From: Struthio camelus
Lineage: Eukaryota; Chordata; Aves; Struthioniformes; Struthionidae
Length of the DNA stretch: 64,000 nt
Direction: 5' to 3'
Assembly (NCBI RefSeq): GCF_040807025.1
Contig: NC_090943.1
Coordinates: forward strand, 9,038,356-9,102,355
Part shown: positions 36,011 through 49,240 of the stretch, one piece after another
How the letters are laid out: each line of letters starts with the position of its first letter
Position numbering within the stretch: position 1 is the first letter of the stretch
Translations under genes and position numbers: made by a program
Notes under the pieces: model-generated
The model's input: the letters and a program-made list of their open reading frames with translations, nothing else
What the model was told of the DNA's origin: nothing
Databases searched by the model: none

Positions 36011-36033
36011 TGAGTTATTTTTGAAATAACTCA
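36011..36033. repeat. perfect 10-bp hairpin, 3-base loop
   Basis: TGAGTTATTT (36011-36020), loop TTG, AAATAACTCA (36024-36033). Perfectly self-complementary. Confidence 0.85.
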
Positions 36034-36777
36034 GATAATCAGATGACATTTATAGTGTTATTATTGTGCAGTCGGAATTGGAGACACATACAATAACAGG
36101 ATTTTGCTCCACAGTGGTACTGAGATGAAATTTTGCAACCGAAGTCCGAAATGCCATCAGCTTCACTGCCACTACCTCTGAAAATGTCTGAGGTGTATAG
36201 CTAATGAGTTACTTGACTTTATTAATCCTCAGAGTTTTAAAAGTATTAATTTTGACAGTCCTGAGTTACTCAAGGCCTTCTTCATGGCCACAGCCAACAG
36301 GGTCTAGAAACTAAATGTTTCTAAATGTCCACCTAAATCCCTGAGGGATTGAACTGGGAAGGCAGTTAAGGGCATGCCTAAAACACAGATGAGATTTGAT
36401 TTCTTGCATTACCACCTTTTCCAGCTGTGCTTTAAAAGAAAGGAATTGATTTTCCCCAGTTCTCTGGAAAGATTCAGGGGAAGATTGTGATGTGCAAATC
36501 TTGAGTGGGTGGCAGCCTCCTCTGGAGCCCTCAGGTGCCAGAATTCAAGATGTCCCATTTCTCAGTATCTCCTGGTGGGCTAGGCAGTTTCATGCTAATT
36601 TTTAGGGTGTTCATATGCAGTAAAATGAGAGCTTTAGGATCCTATTATGAGGTTTCTAATTCTCTGCAAGGCAGTGCATCTGATCTAGGGTTCTGGACTA
36701 TTTTGTTTCATTATTAAGTTTTCTACGGACTCTTCATTATAAAAATTATAAACAGGCTTCCTGTGCTGACTACATAT

Positions 36778-36805
36778 TGTAAAATATTTTAAAATATTTT
36801 TACAG
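36778..36805. repeat. AT-rich near-palindrome
   Basis: TGTAAAATATTTT followed immediately by AAAATATTTTTACA. The arms are reverse complements except for one extra A/T, so the segment could extrude as a cruciform. Confidence 0.75.
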
Positions 36806-39548
36806 GAACACTGACACCACTATGGGAAGAATGCTGCTTATCGCTTTTTCACAGAGGAGCTCAGGTTGCTAGTACTGTTTTCCAATGGGGAAGCAGACAT
36901 GCCTGTCTTGAGTAAAGCGCTGAGGTCTCCTCGTTCAGGTCCAGGTTTTGTTCACTTGGAGTCCTACAAACTGCTGCAATCACTTCCTCTCCTTAAAATG
37001 TTTTGATCATGAGATTTTGGCATTTTTTTCTCTGTGTGCTTGCAACATCCCTATTTTCCTATTGCCTACATAACGTTGTTTGAGGGCAAAAGTGAGTGCA
37101 GGTTGTCAGAATACACGCGTGCTGACTTGTATCAGCCTGCCTTGTTGTAGCTTGCAATGAGTTTTAGATTTTTTAGAACTTTGGTATATGACATTAAACA
37201 TAACAAAATCTGTCTAGCCCGGCACAGTCCTTCTGTAAAGCCACCTTTTCCTTCAAATAAAGATCAGAAAGATATCGAATTGAGAAAGATAGGAGATGGA
37301 GAAACCTATGTCATTTAGGAAAGAATGGCATATTTTATTGAACCAAAACTAGCAGGCTACACTGATGTACCACTGGTGTGCACTGTCTTTACTTGTGTAT
37401 TGGCTGCATTCATGGATTGATAGCCAGCAGTAGTTCAAAGTAGTTTAAGATCATAGCTGCGCACTGTGTTTGAGGGCAAAGTTTCTAAAGACCATATAAG
37501 TATTACATGAGCAGATACAACATATTTTGACCTTGGTCTTTGGGTACAGCTAGATACCACAAAGGAAATTCAGGAAAGAGCAGGAAACAGAGATGGCAGT
37601 AAGGCTGCTCAAACTGGCATTAGCCGCCATCATCCCAAGAAACTACTGCAATAGCTACAGATTAGCTGCAGCAGAGCAGTAGAGTTCAACATTGTCACGA
37701 GATTCAGATATTGGGCTTTCCTAGCCCATATCCCAGCCTGACTCTGGCATGTCGTTTGTTTTCTGCACAAAGATGTTGATTCTCTTCCTCTCTGTGTTAG
37801 CCTTCATGTGTGAAGCTGTGAGGCTGAAGACAAGACGTGGCACAGTTCCTGCAGCCAGCGTGGTGCCTCTGGGCAGGGCCATTCCTATTCCCTGGGTAGC
37901 TGCCGAACATTGCCTCCACCCTCCCTCCACATTGTTTCACACAACACAGGCCAGGGCACTTCTATTTTAGAAAGTTTCTTATGCTCTTGCCAGCCACAGG
38001 ACCCCAGTGATGAAGGTTCTGATCTCCAGGGATTCGTGTTAAAAGTCTTCATGTGCCAGTGGCAGGTAGGTGCTGTTGCATGAACTGCTATAGGTAGCAT
38101 CTCATCCACAGTCTTCCTGCACTAGGAGGAACCTTCTATGCATCTTTTAAGGCTGCTTCTCTTCACCTGAGCTGTATAAGAGATCTCAGGCCTAACTGAG
38201 AATCAGGACTATTCTGTGTAATTTCGGTTTTAGCTTCATTTGTCTTGTGACAGCCCCAAATTAACTAACCCAGACAGATATACTAGAAAGTCACATACTG
38301 AACGATGTTCCTTTCTTTTCAAATAAATTGTTATTTATCCTTTTTGTTGTGTTATGGGGAAATTTTTCTATGAGATAAATAAACAGTGTTGATCCTGACT
38401 GATCACAGAGCTATTCCATTTCTGCCTATCCCTCAATGTGTAGGCTGTGCTGCAGTTTCAGTTCAGTTTGTTTGTGCTGCTATATTTAGCAGCCGATGCA
38501 GTGGGTTCACTTATTGTCAAGATGAGGATCTGTGTCAAGCTGTCTTTCTTTGTTTGTTCTCAGCTTTTCAACTCAGATGTTGCCCTCTTATTGGTAATTT
38601 GAATGGCCAACATATGCACACGTTGACTGCTGTCTCAGAGTCTGAGAGGTTTGGTTTCCCAGCCTGAGATTCCTCTGTGATGAGCCTGGTTTCCAGAAAG
38701 TTGTTAGCCTTTCACATCAGAAGAATATGGTCATTTGTTCAGCAAAGTTACGTAGCTGCGTATCACCTTTTAAAAAGCCTAAGCAGAGTATACTTTTTAT
38801 TTTTTCGTTATGGAAGTTATTTATTTATATATTAAAATCATGAAAAATCTCCCTTTTATAAGAGGAAGTGACCCGTTTGATTTTCACTCACTTCTGTAAT
38901 TCTCTTTCAAAGTTCCTTTCATGGTTGCCTGAGGAAAGGAGAGGGGAAAAAAACAGAGAGACATGGGGAGATTTTATATGCTAAGAAGGCTACTTCAGAA
39001 AGAGGCAATTAACTGACTTTCTTGCTCATACAAGAAAATCAAGAGATGTGAACTGAAGATTGTTTTTTGAAAAAGTGGTTGACAGAGCTTGAAAGAGTCC
39101 TGCTGTATCAGACTGAGCTGGGTGTATGATGGTTTGATTCTAGATCCTGAACAGTGTCCTTGCTGCAAACTGAGATGAGGATCTTGGTTGCCTCCATCCT
39201 CAGGTCCACAGGGGCACTGCCCACAGGCTGGGGCAGTTCTGCTCCATGCTAGAAGGAGGCAGGCCAGAAGTTGCTCACATAAAGGTGATCTGTACCCATG
39301 CCTGCTCCGCGGTTTCCATGTCAGCAGCATACTGAATTACCTTAAGTTATTTTTTAAACAAAGGGGACAAATACTTCCCCTCATAAAGATATGAGTTCTC
39401 TAAGCTATGTCAATTTTCACTGATTACAGCAGTGCAAAGCTGGTGTGAAATGCTGCCAAACAAAAATCCTCTGCTGTTGTACTGGGGTGCGCAACTTTGG
39501 TATTGCAACGCTAATGAAATCAGACCTGTTTGTGAAAGAGTTGTGTGC

Positions 39549-39633
39549 GGCCAAATTCTTCATTGGCGTCAATCTGCACGGTGCTCCTGGGGTCGGTGGA
39601 AGTGTGCTTCTTCACCCAAGCAGAAATTTTGTC
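39549..39633. repeat. candidate degraded palindromic MITE-like repeat
   Basis: The segment begins GGCCAAATTCT and ends AGAAATTTTGTC, imperfect inverted termini about 85 bases apart. The interior (GGCGTCAATCTGCACGG, GGAAGTGTGC) resembles the common sauropsid element 'ggccaaattctgcc...ttacaccagtgtaa...agcagaatttggcc'. The terminal inverted repeats suggest a short DNA transposon. It is too decayed to name. Confidence 0.33.
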
Positions 39634-40121
39634 ACAGCTTCATTGTAACCAGACAAATGGCCCCGCATAAGACTCGCTTATGCTGAGAGCTAAAAGGGCT
39701 TAAGACCAAGAAGAAGAAAATTAGTGGTCATGAAGGGACTAATTGGATCTGCCCCAAAATCTGCTCATCCAACAAATAAATGGTAAGAGAGAGAGAAGCG
39801 TCTAATACTTCTACACATGAAAATACTGGGAAAATGTCCTGCCCCAGGATCAACAAAGGTATATAGATTGACTTTACTGGAACTCAGGGGTCTAAATTAT
39901 CTTTGAGCACCTGGGCAGCAGTCCAGTAAAAGCTAGGTTTTTCCTCTACCCAATAGATTTTTCCAGGGTTCTTCCTGAAGCATTGCATTTCTGGGGCATG
40001 TCTTATGCATATGAAATATTACTAGAAGAAGCCAAGATGGAAAATCCACAAAAACCTCCTCAAACAGAATCATTTGGGAGCTCTCTGTCTACATGAGATT
40101 TTTCTAACATCGTTTTTCCAG

Positions 40122-40291
40122 ACTCAGAAACCCAAATGTAAAATCAAAAGCTCGAGGATGTCGTATGAATTTGTGACGTACCTTGCAGACCAGTCAGTTC
40201 ATAAAGCAATAGATGATTTACTTTCTTTCATCAGTGAGGTTTTTCCCTTTGAGAGGAATTATGTGTGTTCTTTGTTTATAAATAATTTAAG
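40122..40291 (+). other. speculative cassette exon within intron 1
   Basis: A TCGTTTTTCCAG acceptor-like site ends at 40121. An open frame of 56 codons plus two bases follows (TQKPKCKIKSSRMSYEF..., including DDLLSFISEVFPFER) and ends at a plausible AAG|GTAATA donor at 40292. The inclusion would be phase 2 and the frame stops at the TAA made by the donor bases. No family resemblance. Such open pseudo-exons are common by chance in introns of this size, so this is only a candidate for transcript evidence. Confidence 0.15.
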
Positions 40292-43277
40292 GTAATAATT
40301 CAGCCTGCTACTGGTATGTTAGAAATTAGAGATTAGCTCAGGCTGTAAAATTCATCTTTGCATTCATGAGTTTTCCTGTCTGGCATTTTTATGTGGCTAC
40401 TGATCCCCATGGAGCAGGCAACGTTCAAGCACTAACTGGTTCAAATACTCATCAGGCATTTGAGGGCACTGTCCTTTTTGGCTATATGTTGCCCTAGGAA
40501 AGTTCTTGATTTTAGGCTAGCTTAAGCGTTAAGAGGCATCTGTACCCCTGTCTGGCTCACTTTAGTGATGTCTTGGATTCTCACAGTGAAAGCCTCAACT
40601 CACAACCTTCACAGCAGAAGGCATCAGAGTCGCAATTGATGCCGTTCTCTTTTGTACTCTCTAAAGCCGTGTGCTCTTCGAGCAACTGCTACAGGGGAAA
40701 ATAATCTGGGCTCCTCTCTCATTTGTCCTGAATAAATATCCCCTTTTTCAAACACTCTGACTTCTTACTTTCCTAATTAGTATGCTTTTTCAGATTAATA
40801 ACAGAGATTTGTGGTGGTTAATTGTGCAGGTTATTTGCTCAGAAGTTGTTGACCTAGGGACAGTACTTCATCTGTAGAGAATCTAAGCTTTTTTTTTTTT
40901 TTTTAATGAACACCTCCCTGTTAAATTTTAATCAAAACTATATTAAGTGTAGATTTCTGACAGGTTCAAGTCTGTTGATCTCAAGGGCCACTTCTATAAA
41001 CCAAGCCTCTCATCTTTATTTCTAGAGATGGTGCTTTGTGCTTTGGGTACTAATGGCAGGGGCTCAGTTCTACCTTTTGTGGGGGCTTCTCTAGTAATCG
41101 TATCTATTTTATGCAGGGCTTTATGTAGGTGTCACTCATAACAGCACTAAGCTGTCACTCGTAACAGGCAAATTTCTGCACCTGTTGGAAAACTTCTGCA
41201 TAAAATCAGGCAGTCAAGCATTTGGTCCAGTAATATAGGCTGTCCATGCATGAATGTGGCTAATGGAAGAATAGAGACTTTGCATCTCTCAGTAATAATG
41301 CAGTGCATTAGCTTTTGTTTGAGTGATGCATTAGCTGACACAGTTTAGCTGGAAATATTTGAAGGCAGAGCTCTGTTGGCCAGTCCTGAAGTTTTACCCT
41401 AGCACTGCTCTTGCTCTAAGCACACCAACATGGGCAGAAGCAACCCATGCCCCTGCCATGTGAGTGGACATAAACCCAACACAGCAGTAACACAGATTTT
41501 TCACCCTCCTAATACTGAGATAGCCATTTCAAGTCTCATACAAGCAGAGTGCAGAAGTGACGAATGGAGTAGTTGGATCAGGACCCTTTTTGCTGCTCAT
41601 TCACCTTTTTTTACACAAAGGAGCCAGAATATGTGTAAATGTGTAAAGAATGAGATTTCCATTCTTCATTTTCTTGTCTTTGAGTCAACTGTTGAGACTA
41701 GAGCTGATTAAAAATCAGAATTCATCTTCCCTCAGAAATTTTGCCAAAATCAGCTTGATTGTGTAAACAGAGCTGGTGTTCTGAGTCTGGCTTTTTTCTG
41801 ATGGAAATCTGTTCCAGTGGAAATCTTCTGTCAGATCTTATTGAAGAACATATGGATCCTGAAACTGCTATGACTGAGGAATGAGGCAGTTTTCTGCCTG
41901 TGCAATTTAAAAAAAAAATCTACAACCAAAAGAAGAGTCACTGCTGTTTTGGGACTTAACATCTCTCCATCCATCTCCAATTCTGATTCTCAATCTGAGC
42001 AGAATTCCTGAGCACTGATCTTCGTTTCTGGGAAAACTGTTTTAGCATAAACTATAGCCACACACGTTTGTCTGGAGCTAAGAAAGCTCCAGTCACAAGT
42101 CTAGTTTCAAGAAAAACAGAAAAAAAAATTATTGCCTGTGATGGAAGGCTGTAAATTCGTAACAGAGGCGTATTCTAACTCTGAATGCAAAGCCTGCTAT
42201 CATGGAGCTGAATGCACTATCAGGTAAACAAAAAATACTGTGAAAGGCATCATGGCAACATTCAGACAGCTAATGTGTTCCAAGTAAAAGATAAAAGTTC
42301 AAATATATATCCTGCAAAGGTATGCACCAAATTTTATTATGGAAGTGTACTTTTTTTCCACTGAAAAATATGTATCTACTAAGAGCAATGCTGAATTTGG
42401 CTCACTGGCTCAGTTCTGTTCTCTTTACTTGTTTGTGTGAATAGTACCTCTAATACAGTTAATAAAGCAGGTTTATGGGGTTTTGCCAGCTTCTGTAGCA
42501 CTTCTTCCAGTGTGAGTGGTCAGCAGCTAAAAACCCTCCAGGGAGGGTAAAGTGCTGGCAGGAAGTGCAGGCAGTTCCCACAGGGTCTTGGTTGGCGCCT
42601 CTAGTTGAAAATGGAAATGTCACTAGCTGGTTTGCTGCAGTAAGTAAGCAAAGATGCTTCTTTCCTAACACTGAAGTCTCAGATGCTTCCCACTTTATCT
42701 GAAATTCATGGAAATAAGATATTTATAGCACCACACACATGAATTTGAATAGAAATTGAGTCCCAAATTGTAAGAAAATGTTTTCCAGCTTGTGCTCAGT
42801 TACATCAACCTATTCTTAGCCTACTCATTCCAGGTTGTGATCAAACTGTTAAGATGTGCATTCATACTTAGTGACAAGTTTGATGCTGTGCCTTAAAAGG
42901 TAGGAGGATACTTAACTTACTTTCACTGCTATCAAAGTATTTGCTTGTAATTAGCAATCAGAAGTGTAGAAGAGCTTTGTTGCAACAGGAGTACATCTTT
43001 AAATATGCCAGTACATTTCCCAAAGCTTGCCTTACTGGCCTCTGTGGCTAAGGCAAATGCAGACAGTTGGATATGGACCAAAGGAAAAAATGATCTTGGA
43101 GTGAAAGGGGCAAAAATCTTTAGAGGACATGTATATCATGGAATTACATTGCATTCAAATAACAGTGGACTTCCTATCTTAGGTATGTGTTAGTTACTTT
43201 TTTAAACTGTTCTAAGAAAACATCCCTGCTGTGAAGAATTTATGAACCTAATAGATAAACAACAAATCCCGTGCGAA

Positions 43278-43375
43278 AGATGGATTCAAAGAGCAAGGTG
43301 TTTTGCTCACCATCACGTGTAAGTCAGTGGCACAGGAGCAAAACAAAAACAGGCTTGTAGTTGCCCAATTCCCAC
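43278..43375 (-). repeat. MIR-like fragment, antisense
   Basis: GGTGTTTTGCTCACCATCAC, then GTAAGTCAGTGGCACAGGAGC parallels the antisense MIR core 'agtgacttgcccaaggtcacacagtaagtcagtggcagagc'. Confidence 0.35.
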
Positions 43376-43538
43376 TACGTAGATTTTACTGACTCTTTTC
43401 AATAGTTGCTGTCTGGAAGGGGACAGTAGGACCCCCAGCTGTGTTCCCTGGGGTATTTTAGATCCATAGAGCTCTTGCTGGAGGATGGCAGAGATGGCAT
43501 GGGTGCCTCTAGTGGCCTTTAGATATTGCTGCAGAACT

Positions 43539-43683
43539 CACAGAATCATAGAATTGTTAAGGCTGGAAGGGACCTCTGGAGATCATCTAGTCCAGCCTCC
43601 CTGATCAAGCAGGGTCACCTAGAGCAGGTTGCCTAGGACCATGTCTAGATGGCTTTTGACTATCTCCAATGATGGAGACTCCA
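43539..43683 (-). mobile_element. CR1 LINE fragment, 5'-truncated
   Basis: The plus strand begins CAGAATCATAGAATTGTTAA and continues GGCTGGAAGGGACCTCTGGA then GATCATCTAGTCCAGCCTCC. This is the antisense of the CR1 3' end, including about one and a half copies of the ATTCTATG tail repeat. It stays recognisable through CTCCAATGATGGAGACTCCA and then ends abruptly. Only the 3' untranslated 145 bases remain, as is usual for CR1, so no reverse transcriptase is encoded. This is the youngest-looking repeat in the window and the best pointer to a bird. Confidence 0.9.
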
Positions 43684-46600
43684 GAGGTGGCCTGAAGACG
43701 TCAGTTGGAGCAGTCAAGCTGTTTCTGTTTCGGGGGTGCTTACATGCTTTGTATCCTTGAGTAGGAGAGCTGGAAGCAGATATTCTACCCTTGTGCTTTT
43801 TCTGATGCTTGGTGTATTTGAAGGGAAGAGCCAACTCTTGTTATTAGGCTAGTGTTCATGCTGAAGTATAATCACCCTGCAGGCCTCTGGCACTGTCTGA
43901 TGCTGGAGATGAGGTCCACGCCTCTCACCTCCTATTTTTAGTTTTAGCAGTGCAGTGGGCAGCCACAGTGAGCAGTGAGCTTCTTGGGGAAGTCTTATTA
44001 GGCTGAGTGCAGTATATATTGCTAATTATGGTAAGAGAATTTTCTGTGCGTAGAGGGGACTGTCTCCAGCTGACCACAAGCTGTGGGAGGAACAAGCCCT
44101 CTTGCACTGTCCGCTTGAGGGTGTAGAACAGATTTCAGCATAGTCCTGGAAAAATACTGGTAATGCTTAGCTCCAGTATTATTGTGTTTCTAGGTCTCCT
44201 GTCGTCAGCCAGGAAGTTGGAGGGTCCTGCTTCAGATCTCCTGTGTCTTAGGGAAGATAAGGACTACCACATTAAATGTATTTCGATCTCTTCTGGAGAG
44301 GCTTAATTGGTTCTCTATCAACAAAAGCATAAACTGAACTCTCTGGTGTGGCCTGGAACCTGGATGCAGGGCAGCTGGCTGGCAGTCCTGTGCCTCTGCA
44401 GTACTGCTTGTTCCCTTCCGTACTGCACTCTTCACGTCAGAGGGCTCTTGATATTTCTACCCTATAATCTGCCAGCAACAACAGTCAATTTGTAGTGAGT
44501 GTTAGTGGGATCAAATTAATTGTCCCTGGTATCCTCAAGTGGGCAGATGCAAGCAATGATGTCTTTGTGGAAGGCACAGCACTCCTTTCTACATCCACTG
44601 CAGGAGACATCCTGCAGTGTGTCTCCTATAATGTCTGATCCTTACGGAAGGCCTTCAGAAGAAAGGTACATGATGTCCATGTGCAGAACAGCCTGTATAT
44701 TTGTGTTTCCTTAGACTGATGGGCTGCCTTGACTTTAGTAGATTAAACATGTCTAGGACAGTTCTCAGACACTGAAGCCATCTGGCATAAATTGCCTGCA
44801 TCTATATTGCTAAACTCTTGGAGCCTCCTTAAAAAAGTAGCTGGATGCAAATTGCTTTTTGGCACTGGGCCAGCACCTATATCAATTCCCAAACCGCACC
44901 CAGGACTTTCTTGGGAGAGTGAAGGTTGGCAAAAGCCAAAACCATTCCTGTGACTGTGTTAACAGCTAAACATTATAAAGGATTGAGTACCAGTGCCTCC
45001 AGATGGACCTTGACACTGGCTAATTTACTAGCAGGGAGACACCTGGCCCTTCTTTTTCTTTCGGGGGACCAGCCCTACAGTCATGTCCCAATGCTCCTGG
45101 GTGAACAAGGGAGCAGAAGGACGCCGACACTTAATGTGAGGCCTTAGCAAAGAACAACATTTCCTTAAAATCATAATTTCTCTACATGGCTTTAAGCTAG
45201 GACTGAAATCCAGAGGAAAACCTCTCCTAAAGTGTTTTACTTACTCTTGCTAGTCAGTAAGTAATTTGATGATATCTTTACAGAATGGCAGAATGAAAGG
45301 TTCGGAAATTAATCCCAAAAGCACTTGGTTCTCAATGTCTTTTTCAGGTAGCAATAGCTTATTCTTATATCCTGACTGGCAGAGCAATTCTATTACTTAG
45401 ATGTTGGAGGTACTTGGGCAGAGCCTCTTCCTTAAAGACCCATGAATGGACAGACTCTATCAAAATGCGGTTTAAAAATAAAAAAGGCACATAGTAAGAA
45501 CAATATCATTCCATAACTCTTAGTACCGTTAAACCAATCAGCAAGGGATGTGCAAGTCACCCAGGAAAGAAAAAGCATGATAATTTTTTAGAAGAACATA
45601 GGCTGCTAAATTACTTTGCGGCTTCCAGCCATCTGGGGGAAAAAAAGTACGCTTATCCCTGCTTGAACTGATGAATTAAAACTGCAAAAAAGACTGAGTT
45701 TTTGTATTGCTCGTGTGCATTTTAATTTACAGCCCAGAGCTGGTGGTTTCTGCATTGACTGTGCGTACTTAGCACAGTGTACGTTTAGAGAACCTGCCTC
45801 TGGGATACAGTCTGAATAACTTTGTCCTAGTGGAAATGGTTGTTCAGTGACATGTATTGATAGCAAGATCTTTAGTCTGGTTTCCTGGGGAAATGGGGCA
45901 TGTGTGATCACGGCGTGTGTGTGACTGTACATCTGCTTCTCCCACTCTTTCCTAGTAACTTTTGAATTCCACTGATTGATATCAACCACATCTGATGAAA
46001 GACCCTACAAGCTTCATGAAAATTCTTGGCTTCGTAGAAGAGAAAGACTCTGTTTGTATCTCCCTCATATGAAAGGCTGGAGTATAAATTTACTATTCAC
46101 AGTACCCTGGAGATACCATATGAAGGGGGATTAATAGGAATTCATCAACCAAGGGAGAAGCATCAGCTGGCATTGATATCTTGTCAGACATCAGAGAATC
46201 CAGTGAGACATAGAGCCATGGAAAACCAGACTTCAGCTGATCCATTGCCCAGGGAGCTATTTTTAATCCGTTCTTATTTCTCTCTGCTATACCCCCCAGC
46301 AAAATCATGCCATTTCAAGGGCTCTGGGTCACTGACAAACAAAGGAAATATGGCATCTAGGTTAAGACTTTTGGAAATTAGCCCAGCGAAGAACTAACTA
46401 GGAAAGCAATTGCCATCCAGAGCATGCTGCCTTTCTGAGGTGACAACTTAATGGTGAAACTTTGGCTTTCCGCATCTTCCTTTGGATTTGTGAGCATTCC
46501 TGCTATCAGGAAAGGTTAGGCACTTTCTAGTGAGGATCAGCTGTTACTGTGAGGATTGGCTGTGCCATAACAGGGTTATGAACATTTTGTAGCATAGCTA

Positions 46601-47465
46601 ATGTCATGTGCCCACAGGACTAAGTAATAAAGGTAACACCTTTTAGTGAGTCTTGCTCATATTTGGAATGAACAGGTTATTTGTAACCACTACCATACTG
46701 CTATGAGGATGGGATGCCTTGGGCAAGTGACTCCTGCACAAAGCTCCAGGTCTATGGGGCTTGTGATGACATATGCTCATCCAGGGGAGCTAGAACTCAG
46801 TAGTGACTCCAGTGACAGCACGAGTTGAAATTGAAGGAAAGCAGTTTCTGTTGGAGCACTTGGGTAGAGTTAATTTGTGCAGACTTGGTGCCTTTCAATA
46901 GTGTGGTTATATACACAAGAACTGAAAGAGAAAAACAGCTAATGAACAAAAGCTTCAGTGCCTTGGCCCACTCTCCAGCACCACCAGTACATACATTGCA
47001 AAAAGATACCCACTGTAAAGAGTTTAGCAAAGTGAAGCAAAACCTGGAGGGCGAACCTGCCCTGCCTTCACATGGTTAAATACAAAGCAAGGAAAAGCCT
47101 CTCAAGGTAGAACCATTTCATAGGATTGAGCCCCAGTGCTGTGTTAGTTTAAGTCCTTTAGGCAGTTCCTGAATCCCAATAAATTATAATAAAAATGGGC
47201 AGTCTGAGCCAAACTCACAAGATATGATTATACATATGAGTGTCTTTTACCTAGATAAATTTTCATACGAGCACTTCCATGCTTTCTTCCATGCGGCCCT
47301 TCACATGAGAGGAGCTCTGTGGAAGTGTTCATCAAACTGTCTTACTGTTGTCCTTCAAATCCTTCTGAATTACTGTTCTTTGCTGTCCTTCATTCCTTTC
47401 CTTGCTTCTCCTCTGTCCGCCTGTCTCTACCCTTCTGCTGTTTCCTCTGTGGTATTTGAGTTGTG

Positions 47466-47575
47466 AGCTTTCTAGGGCAGAACCTGTCTGTTCTGATTTG
47501 TGCAGTACCTTGCACAATTGGTCAGAGCCTACAGCAGGTGAAACTATGGTGTTACTTTTATAATAATGAATCATA
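47466..47575 (+). repeat. L2/L3-like LINE 3' tail
   Basis: GAGCTTTCTAGGGCAGAACC, TGTGCAGTACCTTGCACAAT and the terminal ATAATAATGAATCA follow the order of the old LINE tail 'gtaagctcttyggggcagggacc...tgtacagygcctagcacaatggg...aataataa'. A CT-rich lead-in precedes it from about 47380. A related copy is at 60330-60440. Confidence 0.5.
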
Positions 47576-48298
47576 TCTTACACACATACAAAGATTTTTG
47601 CTTCGTTTCTTGAAAATGAAAAAAAAAGAAACATGAACTCTCTGTCACTTTGATATGGTAAAGAGTTCTCCAGGTGGATTTGCCTGTGGGTTGTTTTGGT
47701 TTTGGTTTTGTGGGCTTTTTCCCCTGTACAGCAAGGGACTTTCATAGGGAATTTTACAGTGTTTCTGTTTTCCCTTGAGCTTGGTTGGAGTTTCGCTAGC
47801 ACTTTAATCAGGTCTTGGGTCCTATTCCTACCTTATTTTCGAACCTTTTTTAGCATTTATATAATCTTTGGTAGTACGTGCCTGTGAAAAGTGATGGAAG
47901 ATCTGAATCTCTTAGTCCTTGTAAAAGAACTTTTTCGCTCACTTCTTTATCTTGGTATAAAGCTTTTAGCTGGGGAGAGCGGTGTCCATAAAGCAGGATG
48001 CTCTCACGCTTGCAACAGGTAATTTGGATAGTAGCAACAACACTGCTCCTGATCCACAGACCTGATTCTCTTTGCCACAGGGAGTTACATACCTGGATTC
48101 ATTCAACTTTACTGATAAATTTAAATGAGAAGGCTGGTCCCCTCCAGGCTCCCTTTATAGTTGGTGGGGTGTGGTGGGCATGTCCAAAAGTAATTTTTTC
48201 CCACCTGATAATGAAACATTCTTTGGAAATGACTGTCCTCAAGCTCCTAGCTTTGGCCTAGACACAGTCAGTGTTTGTTTTGGCCATTGAATCTCTGA

Positions 48299-48348
48299 TG
48301 TTGAAAAAGGTTTGCATGTTGAAAAAACTTGCATGTTAAAAAGATAAA
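48299..48348. repeat. 17-18 bp tandem array, about three units
   Basis: Unit TGTTGAAAAARSTTTGCA: copies at 48299-48316 and 48317-48333, and a diverged third unit at 48334-48348. Confidence 0.7.
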
Positions 48349-49099
48349 TGATATAAATGCTGTGTTTTTAAAATTAGAGTCAGAAATAAGGCATCTAGTA
48401 ATGAGTTCTTTTTATGTATTGCTTGAGTTTTACAACTAAATTGCTGTAGTTTATCTCTAACTGTATTTAACAAACTTTAAAACAAGGTCAATAGATCAAG
48501 GAAAGGATAGCTAATGGGAATAAGTGCATGAGTTATAAATAAGGAAGCATAAACCAAGATCTTTGAATTCACTTGAACTGCAGCGAGAAGGGAAACTCAT
48601 GATCCCTGATTGATCAGAGTATAGACTGGCTATGTGACACAAAGAGCTGGTGACTGAGTAGGGTGATTACAGGAATGGATGGCCAGACCTCATGCATGTT
48701 CTGTTAAATAAACCTGTGTCTTGCAGATGAGGTCATAGCTGAACTCCTTGTTGAGGGAGACAGTTCCTCTATGTCCTACAGACGTAGATGTAGTTAGAGG
48801 AAGCTCAGCTGTGCTCCTATCTTGTTCCCTGATTTAAGAGCCAGAAGTAGGGTGGGATGTCTCTGGACCAGGTTTCTTTATTCTTTTTGTACACATGGGA
48901 AAAATAAAAGCCATGTGCTGTCACCTTTGCATGAGGTATCCTTTGTGTGTTATGCAGGCCTTATTCCTGAAACCCATTGGAATATGTCTAGGTGCAAAGG
49001 AGGCAGAATCTGCCACAGGGAAAAAGAACCGTTAAGCCATATGTCAAAGAGAAGTCATGTTTCGTATATGTTATTCTGTTAGTGTTTAATGCATTCATC

Positions 49100-49240
49100 T
49101 TTACAGTACTCTTGGAAAGCAGGGAAATCCTCCTAGCCCTCTTCTGCAATTGGAAACTGTAGCATGAAGAAATTATTCGCCCAAGGTATTTCCTGTACTG
49201 GGAAGGGTCTAGGATTGAGTCCTAGGCTCACATCTGAATT
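49100..49240 (-). repeat. MIR-like SINE, antisense
   Basis: TTCTGCAATTGGAAACTGTA, ATTATTCGCCCAAGGTATTT and GGTCTAGGATTGAGTCCTAGG occur in the order and spacing of antisense MIR ('tgggaaactgaggca...tgacttgcccaaggtcac...agctgggattcgaacccaggt'). It is one of the clearer old SINE copies here. Confidence 0.48.
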
